In this document: in pieces, positions 11,415-23,800 of the stretch
How positions within the stretch are numbered: position 1 is the first letter of the stretch
Layout of the letters: each line of letters starts with the position of its first letter
Assembly (NCBI GenBank): GCA_023313575.1
Contig: JAJTTP010000012.1
Span: 868,001-932,000, forward strand
Length of the DNA: 64,000 nucleotides
Reading direction: 5' to 3'
Origin: Eutypella sp. D-1
Taxonomy: Eukaryota; Ascomycota; Sordariomycetes; Xylariales; Diatrypaceae
The notes under the pieces: model-generated
What the model saw: the letters and a program-made list of their open reading frames with translations, nothing else
What the model was told of the DNA's origin: nothing
Databases searched by the model: none
Made by a program: the position numbers and the translations under genes

Positions 11415-13270
11415 ATGTGCATTGTCAGCGAGTCGAATTACACATACACGGCACTCACACCTGTTTCTCAACCTTTTCCATTATCACATATGCCGACTCC
11501 CCACCATACTTTGGTCGTATCACCGATGTCCAATGTACATCAAGTGTCTACCGGAGTTGAGTCAACAATGACTGTCCTGGTACTTGGGACTATCGCTCCT
11601 GGCCAGTTTAGTTACTACGTTGCCATTAGCGTGATCTTACTCTGTGCCTGGTTCTTCCGCCCAAGTAGCAAGAATGACCTATCAGCACCGCTATACAAGG
11701 CTTCAAGACGGAAATGGATGTTCGAGGCCGACGCCCTAATCCGAGATAGCTACTTCAAAGTGAGTACTCGTTTCCCAGAACCATAACTTTCTCATACTAA
11801 TTCGGACATCAGTTCAAAGACAAGGTCTACCAGATCAAGGCGACCGAAGGGCCCAGAATCCTGATCCCTGTTAGGATGCTAGCGGAGCTCAAGACTCTAC
11901 CCGAGCACACTCTGAGCGCGCAAGAGGCAGTGAACGAGGTCAGTACTAGGAGTATCAACTCCAGGAAGAGGCAACGCTAATTTTCTTCCCAGGCACTACT
12001 GAGCCAATACACACATTTTACTGCAGGCCCTCATGGCGAGACGCTTTCAAAGTTATTAAGGACTAATTTGTCCCAACGACTATCACGCTTAACACCAAGA
12101 CTCAAAGAGGAACTCGAATTCATCACCTTGCAGGAGTTCCCTGAATGCAATGGTAAGACTTGCATATCATTAGGGCACAATGGCATCTCAGCTAACATGG
12201 TATTAGAATGGACACCCGTAAAGGCACGGCCGTTTCTAGTCAGGACCGTCGCACGGTTAAGCGGGTGCGCATTCGCGGGCCGATCGCTTTGCCGTACCGA
12301 GCAATGGATGGATACGAGCGTAAACTATGCGACAACGGCCTTTATCGCTGCCATCAAGTTGCAGTTTTTTCCAAAGTGGGCGCGACCCGTCGCACAATAC
12401 CTGATCCCAGACCTATACGAAATCCCGCGGATGGTAGCCAAGGCTCAGGCCTTACTCACACCTGTCGTCGAGGAGCGGTTACGGGAGGAAGAGTGCCCTG
12501 GATACGATGATGATAAAGCCGACGACTTCATTCAATGGTTCTTGGATGTACTACCAGAGGATCAGAAAAGGCGCTTCGACGTCCAGGCCCATATTCAGCT
12601 AATTCTAAGCGCTGCCTCAATACACACCACGAGTAATCTCGTCACAGACTGTGTGTATGACCTGGCGATACACCAGGACATGCAGGACGAGCTTCGGGAG
12701 GAAGCGGCGGCGGTTCTTGGAGACGGCTGTAACGATAGTGATAAGAGCTGGTTCGGAAAGGACAGCCTATCGCGGTTGTGGAAGATGGATAGCTTCATGC
12801 GCGAGTCACAGCGGATGCACGGAAATGTGACATCATTTATTCGCAAGGTCATGCGACCTATCGACCTTTCGGATGGTACACACCTACCAGCAGGCACGAG
12901 CTTGCTGGCGCCTCTCGCTGGTGTCTCGCGTGACGAGCGCTTCTACCCGAACCCGGACGATTTCGATGGCCTGCGGTTCTGGAGGTTGCGACAGAGATCG
13001 GAGGCGGACAAGGGTGCGAAGGGTGCAGAAGACGCCAATCGTTGGCAGTTGACTAGCATCGGTGATGCACACATGAATTTCGGGGTCGGCAGGCACGCGT
13101 GCCCAGGCCGCTTTTTCGCCGCCGTCGAGGCCAAGATGATCCTTGCACACCTGCTGCTACGATATGACATCCGCCTGAAAGAAGGGGAGGGTCGCCCGAA
13201 GCCCATGATGTTCATGATGACGAAGAGCCCAAATCAGGACGCGGAGATCCTATTCAGGAGGAGATCATAA
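11415..13270 (+). CDS. Cytochrome P450 monooxygenase, fungal ent-kaurene-oxidase-like group
   Basis: Four exons (11415-11759, 11813-11938, 11993-12152, 12207-13270) encode 564 aa. The three introns are 53, 54 and 54 nt, with ACTAAT, GCTAAT and GCTAAC branch sites. The third leaves the frame open if retained. The haem motif FGVGRHACPG is at 502-511 with ligand Cys509. The K-helix ExxR is E410-S-Q-R413. The I-helix reads SAASIHTTS (345-353), the variant common in fungal P450s related to ent-kaurene oxidase and GA14-synthase-type enzymes, in place of the textbook AGxDT. A hydrophobic signal anchor lies near residues 53-82, consistent with an ER membrane enzyme. The first 51 residues are polar, so translation may start at Met52 (11568) instead. 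The substrate cannot be read from sequence; a terpenoid or other lipophilic metabolite is a family-based guess. No terpene cyclase or PKS/NRPS gene is near. Confidence 0.93.
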
Positions 13271-13348
13271 CTAGATGAGAGCCGCGTCGGTCTCTCCTAG
13301 CGAAAGACGTAAACGTGCACATATGTATATATAAAGTGGATGACATGA

Positions 13349-13354
13349 AATAAA
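13349..13354 (+). terminator. AATAAA polyadenylation-signal candidate for the P450 gene
   Basis: A canonical AATAAA lies about 80 nt after the P450 stop codon, in an A-rich stretch. This is a position consistent with fungal 3' ends. It is a sequence match only. Confidence 0.4.
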
Positions 13355-13853
13355 AAAACGCAAAGCAAGACATGCCTAATTTTTGGAATCGGGGTGATAT
13401 GCAGGTTGCCTAACATCTATCTTCATGTCGTAAAGCCGCTTAGCCCTCTGTCCCCAACTCTCAATCGTTAGCCACACCCGAAGCTTTACAACTTTCTCAA
13501 TGACGCTTTGAGGTCTATTGAGACCTCCCGCTGCTAACATATGCCCACTATATTGTGATATTTACGCAAACCGAGAGTAGCCGGTCGGACTTCTAAGGCT
13601 GGGCAAATTTTCTCAACATCAGCACCTCGAAACAACCTATTTCATAGAAAGAAACACGGGCCTAACAGCATTCAAGATCCACCAGCAGCTCAGGACAATG
13701 ACGAAACGACTCGCCAACGCAGGTCTGTATACCGGCTATTTTTTTCGTCTTCCACTGCTCTATTCCCTCAGTCTGCCCCATGTTACCGGCGACAGTGGGG
13801 GTGGTACCGGTCAGCTGAACCTCATTCATCATACTGTCAACAAGCCGCCCAAC

Positions 13854-14054
13854 CTAGAGTCCTAAGTCGTCGAAGCTCTGCACGCCTTCAACGAATTCAG
13901 ACTCTAGAGTGTGGCTGCCGAGGCTGGAGTCAGTGCTCACGTTGCCGGTGAATGGCTTAATGTCGTGGGTAATCGTACCGAGCATACGCAAATTCGCGGC
14001 GCCTTTCACTTTGGTAGTATCATGCCCCGACAGTCTCAAATATGACAGACACAT
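13854..14054 (-). pseudogene. Possible gene remnant with coding-like codon use
   Basis: A minus-strand frame of up to 66 aa ends in a TAG near 13854. Its last about 50 residues look like real coding sequence: codons mostly end in C or G in an otherwise AT-richer region, and composition is balanced, with motifs such as ITHDIKPFTGNVS and HTLESEFVEGVQ. No upstream exon with good splice sites could be joined, and no start codon in good context is seen. I do not recognise the family. It may be the degraded 3' end of a lost gene, or chance. Confidence 0.25.
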
Positions 14055-17000
14055 GTTTCCGATCGTAATTATATATGTGTTCCATATACCAAATTAATGG
14101 TTTTACGTCGTTTGTTCAATTATCTAGCACCATCGGTGCAAGATACGAGCCCTGCCCCGCACGACCACCACTGTCACACGAATGCAACCCTGATGACGGC
14201 TGGATATCAACTTGGTACCTCCATTTATAAGGACCCTGTCGTATGGAACTATTAACCACAGATACAGGAAAGTTTCTGACGTTCTCAGGAGATCGTTATC
14301 AGGGGTCACTGCACTATTATTTGTATCACATAAACCTTCCGTCGTCGTATTCAGAGTAGCCGTGGTTGTATAACAGCGTCGATTCAAACTACCGTATCTC
14401 AGTTTGCTGACCCATACTTTAATTTAATATGCTACCGATCAATCTATTCTTAATTGCATGCAATAGCTCCCGTCGCAGCTCAAGTGAGCCCTTTGTGCTA
14501 AGGCCTCGTGTTCCAAAAAGATCTACCAGGCTTACACGGGCTCTTATCCGCGTTTCCCCTTCTCAATAAGAATTGGAGTCTCATAATCGAGACTCATACA
14601 TATTCGTAATCAACCTTTAAGCATTGGGGGGACTTTTAGCCACACTGTGTGATGATGTTCAATAAATGGGAAACAGATAATTGATAGTCCCTAGGTATTG
14701 AACCTGAGAGTTGCACCAATAGTGACCGAGAAATTCACATGAAGAAACTAAGATATTAAGTAACTTAGAAGGCCATTTTGAGCCTCATGCTGTATATACT
14801 GCTCTACTGTAGTTTAACTTACGAGTTGTTTGCAAATTCGTAGTCCACGTTCATTAGCCTCCACAGCCACCTCCTATCAAATGCACCGCCACTCTTGAAT
14901 GCGTATCCTTAAAGCACTGTCATCGTCTCATCGTTAGTGGAAAAGCCATTTGAACACTATTCTTTGAACATAGAACGCTGGGTGTATTAGAATAACTTAT
15001 CCATAAAATCTGTTATTGTCATACCGCTGTCCAAACTGTCAAGGCAGATCGGTGATGCAAGTATAAGTAGTCATAGACACGCAAGACTGAGGAACATATA
15101 ACGCCCCAAACTTATCTTGGTTTGATGCTCAGCCTATGTAAGGGAATGGGGTTAATACGTGATTGATGAGAAGGATGTGCCGCCCCAATCCTATTTAAAG
15201 CTTGTGCTCATCCGGTGATTTGAATGGTCAACAGTATAGTTAATATGTATTAATAGGACACTTACCTATATCCAATCCCCTACAACATTTTGCGTAATGG
15301 CCCACAGCCGCACTAGTATCGGAGATGATATAATGTATAGAAATCAAGTAAACCGAAGCTATACCGCCATCGGGTTCCATGTTGGAAGTGCGAAGTTATA
15401 AAGCAGGTAACCCGAATGGTCACTTCAAAATTATTGACTAGTTACTAGTGATGAACATTACTAAAAGCTATATTTCCGTAGGCTCTAGTTAGGGAAAAGA
15501 TGGGTAGGCACTTCGGTCTATCAAAATGCCAACGCCACTTTAAAGGAGGGCCTAAGATTAAGTGATCTGATATAAAGGGGATCGCATATGGCTGCTATTC
15601 CCCAGAATCCCAAGATCCTGAAGGAAATATTAATACGTCCAATTGAACAACATAACTTAGTCACAGGGATTGAAAAATACGCAGTGCTTGCAGTGAAAGT
15701 TATTACTCCTCGTAAATAAATGTGGCCGGTCTCAATACAAGTCTCTGAAGGAAGGCGTTTGAGGTCCACACAAGAGCAATGCTCGCTATGAGTTCGAATC
15801 AATAGAAATCCATCAAAACTAGCCGACAGTGGCTGACCATGCCGAGTTCTTGATACAAAGTGTTCTTGAGAGGTAACGACGAGTCATTCTTCCAGAGTAC
15901 AGTTGCCCCTTGCCCAGCTGAATACATCAGCCAACACGTGATGCTTGATGTAGATATGAGATGTCTGAGACATGCATATATCTTCTACCGAGGTCAAATC
16001 GGCGATGGTAGCGACAAGGCAGGTTCGTGTTCAACTTCATAGGCCGGAAGATCTTTGGCTCGTTCCATGATCCGCCAGTGAAATGAATAAGTCCAGACAC
16101 AACGGGGCTGCAAAAACTGGATGAGAGTCCAAGTCATCACAACAAATTTTTCATACCGAACTCGGAACCAAACAAAAAGCTGCCTGGTCGAGCTATTTGG
16201 GGGACTAGGGAGGAGCGGTCATTTCGGGGCGGACAGTTCGGAGGAGCAGCTTACGTTAGTAAAGATGCGATATTGTTGGTTGCCGCTAGAGGCATGCAGC
16301 ATCGATTTGCGAATTGAAAATCAATGTGGAATATTCGGATGCTCTTTTCACACACTCCTGGTCACGTTAGTTTCTTGAATCCGAAGACAAACCAGATTTG
16401 TCTCACTGTCCGATCAAGATACGATCCAATAGAATTGCATAGGACCCTTGTTACCTTGAGCAGGCCCTTGTCGAGCCCCCTCTTCGCGGGAGCCAAGCGG
16501 CTACGATTGGCGATAGACCCTAGGCGTAAACAAGATCCCTGCACAATTCATTCACCAGTCAATAACCCCTTCGTCACTTGGTATCTCTGCTAATTAGTAG
16601 TAACTATTAGTTAGTGGCAGTTACAATCTCGGGGCCTTCACCTACGGATAGATACCTAATCAGACTTTACGGTTTTGCTTAATGCGAGATGTTGGGAAAT
16701 CTCCCGCCATGACGATCGTGAGAGCCTTTGTAAACAAAAAAAAAAAAGTACTGGACATGAAGACTGCCACGTTTGTCGTTAGCCACCGTCTGACGACAGC
16801 GGGACTCGTTCCCTCCGGCCGCAATCTCGAATAGCGAGTTGCCCAATATACGATTGTGGCGAAGTGCATGTAGAAAGGCAGCCATCTCCAGGTTTTCCAG
16901 CGTAAGGCACTCGCCACAGATGAGGCGGCCTCAGCAGGATCTTAATATACAGTACATATTCTTGCCACGTCAACTGTATTTTTGGCCTGTCCTAAGGCGT

Positions 17001-20000
17001 TATACAAGGGCCATAGCGCACAGTACGGTCCACAATGGTTACTATGTACGGTCCCAAGTTTTTGGTCCTGCAGCCGAATCTGAGACCATGCGAACAGTCG
17101 ATTAGCGTGCTGGCATCCCCACTAGACCAATGCAACTTTCAGCTTGCATTGCTTGCATCTGGATGCACGTTGGTATGTCATAGGTAGCAACTGCAGTGGG
17201 CGATCAGGGCAGTCTCCATTCAGAGTCATTCAAGCGAAGCAATACAAGAAATAATTGAAGAGGACGACGTCCGTTCATACATACACGAGACTGGAGCATA
17301 TGAAATGCAGCACCATTCTTTAGTTGGTAGACTCACCGACCAATTGATAATGCTAACATGTTACTTAACGCCCGCTTACCATATAGTTACATAGTGAGGC
17401 GTTGGGGAGCCACCATAGACCAGGTGGGCCATGTGGACATCGGTCGGATCTAGCCCGCACCACCTCTAAGAAGAGTCTAGGCGTGGGTTGAATAGGCTAT
17501 ATTTGGAAACAGTCAACCTTTAGTGACCACCTGGGATTATGAATGAGACTCATCAATATTTCGGTTCACGCGGCCGATAGACGTTGTTGATAGTAAAATG
17601 AATCGGTGATAGGTGTCGGTGATGACATTAGATAAGTTTTAGGCAGGAGATGACCATCAACGAACGACTAGCTTTAGCTGCCGTTGCGAGCTGCGCGATA
17701 GTTGGATATATGGCGATCAATTCGAAAGTTATCACACAGCAGGGATCCAAACTATTCACAGAGAACATTATCACACATTAATCTATCGGAATTGTCACGA
17801 AGGTAGGGAACATTTTGGGGTTCGTGGGAGTGAATACCTCTTTCTGAAGACGAGCCTAGTGCAACTTGGTGGAGATAGTACACGAATGTTATCTAGATAA
17901 TATTCTCAATACCCTCTTTCTTAATATTTAAACCTGTCGATTGGAATACAGGTTGGGTTACTAGATTACAAAGTAAACCCCAGTACTGATGATTCCCAGA
18001 TTACCTTTGAGATGTCCCTTGACCCATGTCCCGCCAAAGCTCCACTGGAGGTGATCAAACGGGAAGAGTGAGACATGCAGAGTTTCCCACCAGACTACCC
18101 TTCACCAAAACTGGCAGGGGTCTCAACGCTTTGGGCCTGTCAAATTAAATTGCTATTGGCTGGAAATTCATAAAATCAGTCCAATCAGAGAAGTGAAGAA
18201 TGGGGATAACAGGTGCCTTTCTCAATCGCTGTTTCGTAGCAGTGAGAAGGCAGACATTATACCAGATGTAGAAGAAAGATCCGAACTATAAGACTTTTGA
18301 TATGTGAAGTCTAAGGCAAGGGTTTCCTTATTAGTATGTTTATCTTGATCATAACACCCCATCATAATAATGTGACTCTTGATGAAGCGGAGGTCGCAGG
18401 CATCGAGCAATAATCTGACGAAAAAGACCCCAATTGTTATGGTAACAAGTAGATCTATTACTGGTGATTGCGACTTCAGTAACTTGTTTTTGCAAGCGCC
18501 AACCGGGTCACATGCTATACTATCTTAACAGGACTTGAACACGCGACTATCTGTGTTAATGCCTCGCCGCCGATCCTCTTTGCAGCGACTGAGAGGCCTC
18601 GGAGCCCAAGGGATTTACGACCGCCAGCTAGTGGGGAAACAGGCTGGCAAGGATACAGGGGTTAAGGAGATCATCAAGCTCAAAATCCGTATACTAGTTA
18701 TAATCACAAAATATCGTGATATACCTCCTGTAGTTCGAAGATCTAAGCAAACGATGGTAGGACACCATCCAGTTAGCAAGACATATCACCCGCATGTATT
18801 GCCCCAGGAAGAGAGTGAGCAAATACCTTTAGTTAAGGTTAATTTTTTGTGGCACAGTAGCAGGGGGATCTGGCCTCTCCACTGGGGCCAACCGATCTTA
18901 GGCGGATATATGTACACGGTAGGCGCCTAGGCGCTTCGCCAACTCCGCCACTGCAGGCTCCCTCACTACGTAGTACCTATTTCTGATTGCTCACACTGAC
19001 TCCGTAAGCACCCGAATTGAAGAAAGCAAGCCGCAGAATTGTCTTGAACGGGCGCGTTGTGCTACGGCATTACCCTTCCTTTCGTCAATAAGATTTATTC
19101 CTACGCCTTCTAGAAAACTGTCCGCTTTAAGTCTTGCACTTAGAACATGGCATTCGAACATCATCTGAGACATCTCCAGTGTACATACTGCGAAAGTATG
19201 CAAGAGCTGCCTGATCTCGTGCTGCGAATGGGAGAGAATGGTTCTGCAAGAAAGCCTCGATCCTGCTGCTTGGCCTAACCGGGAAAGGATCTGTACCGTG
19301 GTGGGCGGATTTTGGCGAATAACGTTGCCGATGACCCCTCACTGCCCTCTCATAGGACATCAAAATATGCACGACCTAAGACTCTTTTACGCATACTCTG
19401 CAGGACTCGATGCACTTCTACAGCGAGCGCAGATCGTGGGAAGCTTAATGATCAGTATCATCTCCCCATGAATGCCAATGTACATAAGGAAAGCTCATGA
19501 GAACCTGTCGTTATTGAAGAGCAAAACGCGCGTGTTGCACCCTCCGGCTGGTTACTGGCTCGGTCCCAGAATCTCCGTAGTATGAGATTACTAAAGAAAA
19601 CGAAGAAGCCCAGATCGTTTATCATATTTCCTAATTAGTCTATGCTGGCTCTGTTGGCTGTAGACGGCTTGGTGACTCAACCTAAAAAGTCATCTTCCCA
19701 ATGCATTCTCAATCTGCTTTAAGACGCCCCGCCAGACCTGCGATGGCCGCTGCCAACCAGACCGTATCTTCGGCGAGTCCAGGCGTGACCTTAGTACCTA
19801 GGCGCTTCTTAGCCGTTTACTGGTACAGGGGTCGCAGCGCCACACTTCTCCAGAGGATAGAGTAAACCCTTGAACCCTGTCCCTGGCCCTCCCGTGGGCC
19901 ATAACCCCTCGTCAACCTGCGAATATCTGAGGGAAAGGGATTATCATCATGTACAAGGCGAAATACTAGGTGTCTTTGCCGTCATGGAAAACGGTCGTTC

Positions 20001-20893
20001 TCCTTTATTCCAGTTCCTAAAAGGCTTCGAGGAAGAACTCTGTCCTCTTATTTTATTCTATCCTTCCCCAAATCCTGAGGTCTCACCCACGTCATTTTCG
20101 CACCATCTTTTCACATGTACCTCCGGCTATCCATGAACTCTATAGTACAAGTGTTGCCGAGTGCTTTAGATAGTAGTTGTAAGACACTGAAGGATTGGTG
20201 TCGTCTACTACTACTCAAAGAAACGGCGCTCACGCTTGCTAAACGCCAGTGACTCCCCCACCCTCATCACAGCGTTCCACCATCACACCCTCTCTTATAA
20301 ACCTAAGCGGCTTATTCTTTGCCTCTTTTTACGGATAGACCACCCCCACCAACTCCCAAGAACGTCGACTAGCCTTTTCTTCTTGGCCAATCCCGATCGC
20401 GGCTTGCAACGTCCTTCCCTGTTCCAATCTTCTTCATTAGGAGCTTAGACCCCTATCTCTACTACATATTGTCCAACATCACTTCTCCCATGCTCTATTG
20501 ATATATACCTATTTGGACATTTACTATTTTCTTGTTGTTTTATCAAAAATTCTAGGCTGCATACACGCGAGGGAACGCCGGGACGGTGATAAAAACCCCA
20601 AAAAGCAGAGTTCCTTAGTTAGTTAGGTAAGGGTTCCCGGATGCCCATTATTCAGTCTCACTTGGACCTTTCTATCGCCACTGGGTATCATTGCGCAGCT
20701 TTAAATCGCAATGTAGGATTCTCAGAGATAGGGCCTGATACCATACCATGAAATCGTCTTCAACCACTGGCTAGGCCCACGAGGTTTACGGCTAACTCCG
20801 GTATAGGCCACGCTATGCTTGTGTGACGAAAATGTATCGATAAATCCTATGGTAAAACAATTCCATATGTTCTGACCGCAAGCGACGGAAGCA

Positions 20894-23800
20894 ATGGCCT
20901 CCGCACGGCAATGGCCTGAGTCACGGAATAGGGGGAACGAGACATCCCTGCCAAGAAGGAACAGGGTGCCGATAGACATGCCGAGGGACAATCCACAGCC
21001 AGTACAGGTCCGGGGGGCGCGTAAAGGGATGGACAGCTCTCAACTTGCAGTGCCTTCGGGCTCACAGTCGCGGATACAGCCCAGCCGAATACCACAACAG
21101 GCACCTTATGCACGGAAGACACCTGCGACTAATGTTCCGAGCCGACCGACTATCGTTCATGAATCGAAGTCATGGAACATGATGGACTCAAAACATGAAG
21201 TACCCAAAGTGGTTGCATCGTTTCTACCATCTAAAAGGCGGGAGCAGGACACTGCTCCTGGACAACCCCACGCGCCACTACGTCATAAAAAATCAAGCAT
21301 ATCGCACCAGGCCTCGCGTATGCGTAAGGATTCACATTCAGACTCATCTAGAGACAACTCTTCATCGTCAATACCGAGTTCACAAGCATTTCTAGATCAC
21401 AATGTTCCCTACTTGGATCGAGATATGACCGCTAGCCCAGCAGAGGTTCAGTCGCCTGAGAAAGCTGAGAGGCAGTATTCCCACACGCAGGCTCCTAGGA
21501 TATATCCGGAGCTAGATCGGTATCGTGATATTCAATACCCTCCACCAAGGGAAGGTCCTGGCATAGACCTTCCATATAGGCTCGCTACACATGATCTGCC
21601 ACCCCCGACACCTTTATTCTCGGGTACGAGCAGTCATAGCCAGCTGAGTGTATTCAGTGCGAGCCCGTCTACTAAGTTCTCCGAGTCGCCAGGTCCCGGT
21701 CCCTATAGCCGAGACACAACCCCTACCTCAATGTCCTCTCAGTCTCCGGGTCTCGTTGCACCCATGCGTTTCCCAGTTTCCAGAGTACGTCAAGCAAGCC
21801 CAGCCGATACCAGGCCTCCGGTGACGCGAAGGAGAGGGGGAAGTATTTCGAACGAAGGAGACGCATTTAATGCCGACCCTCAAGGTCTTGCAGCCGTTAG
21901 AGAAGCATTGACATCTTCGTCATCAAGCTCGACTGTACGCGCCGAAGATAAACAAGCCAAGAAAAAGCGCGGTGGCCTGAGAGGTGAACCACCGAACCCG
22001 CCCCCAAGGAAATCGTCGCAAAAGTTGAGGAAAGCTCAAAACTCCAAAGAGTCGCCTTCCAAAAGTCCACAACCCAAGGCTCTGTCAGTCATGAGAACTC
22101 CGTCTCCGACAAAGATGGTACGCCCTCATGAGAATCCCGACTGGCCTATTCCTTCACCACCCCGCCGACCAGGGGTACCACCTTCTCGACCAAGTCGGGA
22201 CGGGATGCCAGACTTATATTCACAGTTTGGTGGGCCGGTCCCCGTCATTCACAGCAACCTATCATCATCGAGTCTCACGGATAGGCGACAGAGTGGTTAC
22301 CTTGCATCTAGCTCGCTCCCAAGATCGGCGACTCCCGCCTCGCCCAAGGATCGGGTGATTGTATCAAATCTTTCCGTGAACCGCGAGCCCACGCCAGCTC
22401 CTCGACAAGAGCCTCCCGCAACGACAAGGACGCCTAGCCCTAATGTCTCTACCTTCAGATCGCGGTTTCCGATGTTCGGCCGGCGTACTAAGACCACTGA
22501 AGCATCACAGGTAGAAAAGAAGCAGAAGCCAGCACGCAAAGGGCCAGCCGCCGGTACTGGCCATGAGGGGTATGGAAGAATCGGGGCGATTAAAAGGCGA
22601 AGCAGCAACGCGATCCTTCCTCGTGGGCTTCATGGTCCTGCTTCTTCGTCCGATAGTTTGGCAAGCATGGGATCGACCACTGACCCTTTTCTCCTGGAGC
22701 GGATGAATCCCGTCATCATCGCGGGTGGGGAGATCGTTGAGAATCGGAATGCTAGCTCAGAGTTGTCCCGAACCGAGAGCAACCAGAGCGTCCCTTTCAT
22801 TGAATCAAGCACGGCTTCCCGCAACGGTTCGTCAGTGTCTCTATCTTCTAGGAACGAAGCCCGACAGACCCTATGGCCTTCGGCCCTACCACATCCATCT
22901 GATCGATCTCGTCGACCTTCCGACTCTAGTGATTCAGAGGCGATTACGATGAAACCAACCATCGCCCTGCGGAGATCTATACAGCGTGGAGGTTCACCCG
23001 AAAAACCACTAAATATTCCGAGACCGATCATGACACGAACTGCTAGGCCTCAGTCTACCGCGACTGTGGAGACCTTGATATTGACAGATGGTTCTCTGCC
23101 GGATCCTCGTCCCGCAATCGTCACTAGGAAAGAGGAGCCAACAGCAGGGCCAAAGAAGCTAACGAAGCGAGCCAAGTCACCCCGGAAATGGAACCTGTTT
23201 GGCAGATCTCATAGCCAGCCCGCCACGGAGGTGAAAAAGAAACCTGAGACGAGTGTGCCGGAAGACCACAAGAAGGCCGTTGCATACTACACCATTATGG
23301 ACTCGTCTGAACAGGAAGACTCAGAAGAAAAGGATGTCGGTGAAATTCTAAAGGAGGCGGGGGCATTGAAAGTACCGCAACCGGATTTCGCTACGAGATC
23401 ACGAAGTGGATCCACAAGCAGCCAGAATCAAAGTCGGACATCTCCCCCCACTCAACCTCATCACGTCGCCTCCCCCATGCGTCCAGAACGTTCCCCAGCC
23501 CGCAAACAGGCAATTCCTCAGTTACGAAAGCAGGAACCTTCCGTCGCGGCGCATGATCGTTCAAACTCTACGCAAGAGCGCCCAAGCCGGCTTCCTCATG
23601 TGGGTAGAATACCAAAAGTCGTTAACACTCGTCCCGAACAGTCGTCGTCGAAGAGCTTCTCACGGCCCTTTCACCGAATCAGTCTCCAGCCTCCGCCTAC
23701 ACTACCAGTCCCGGCTGATGATGAGTCGGTCGCAAAGGGGCCCAGTCCCCCTCATCCAAAGAGTCCAGACTCCCCGTATGCAGAGCTAGAGGACCCAACT

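Larger units (their letters stand above)
13271..20893. other. Gene-poor region (7.6 kb), moderately AT-rich
   Basis: No complete gene is supported. Three points stand out. A probable P450 polyadenylation signal is at 13349. A short minus-strand frame with coding-like codon use lies at 13854-14054 (entered separately). The part from about 14.4 to 18.5 kb is AT-richer than the genes, with only short broken frames. I see no LTR pair, terminal inverted repeats or transposase motif. The last 500 nt before 20894 should hold the promoter and leader of the next gene. Confidence 0.5.

Noticed and set aside
7739..13270. Secondary-metabolite gene cluster (monooxygenase plus P450)
   Set aside because: Two tailoring-type enzymes 2.1 kb apart are suggestive, but no core PKS, NRPS, terpene cyclase, transporter or regulator lies in the window.
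16660..16973. Minus-strand overlapping frames with a vaguely ankyrin-like look
   Set aside because: No repeat of the ankyrin consensus can be aligned, and the frames shift without splice sites. Evidence is too weak even for a pseudogene call.
18520..18610. Minus-strand tRNA (GTTCAAGTCC T-arm-like sequence)
   Set aside because: The flanking five-base stems do not pair and no acceptor or D-arm partner is found at the right distance.
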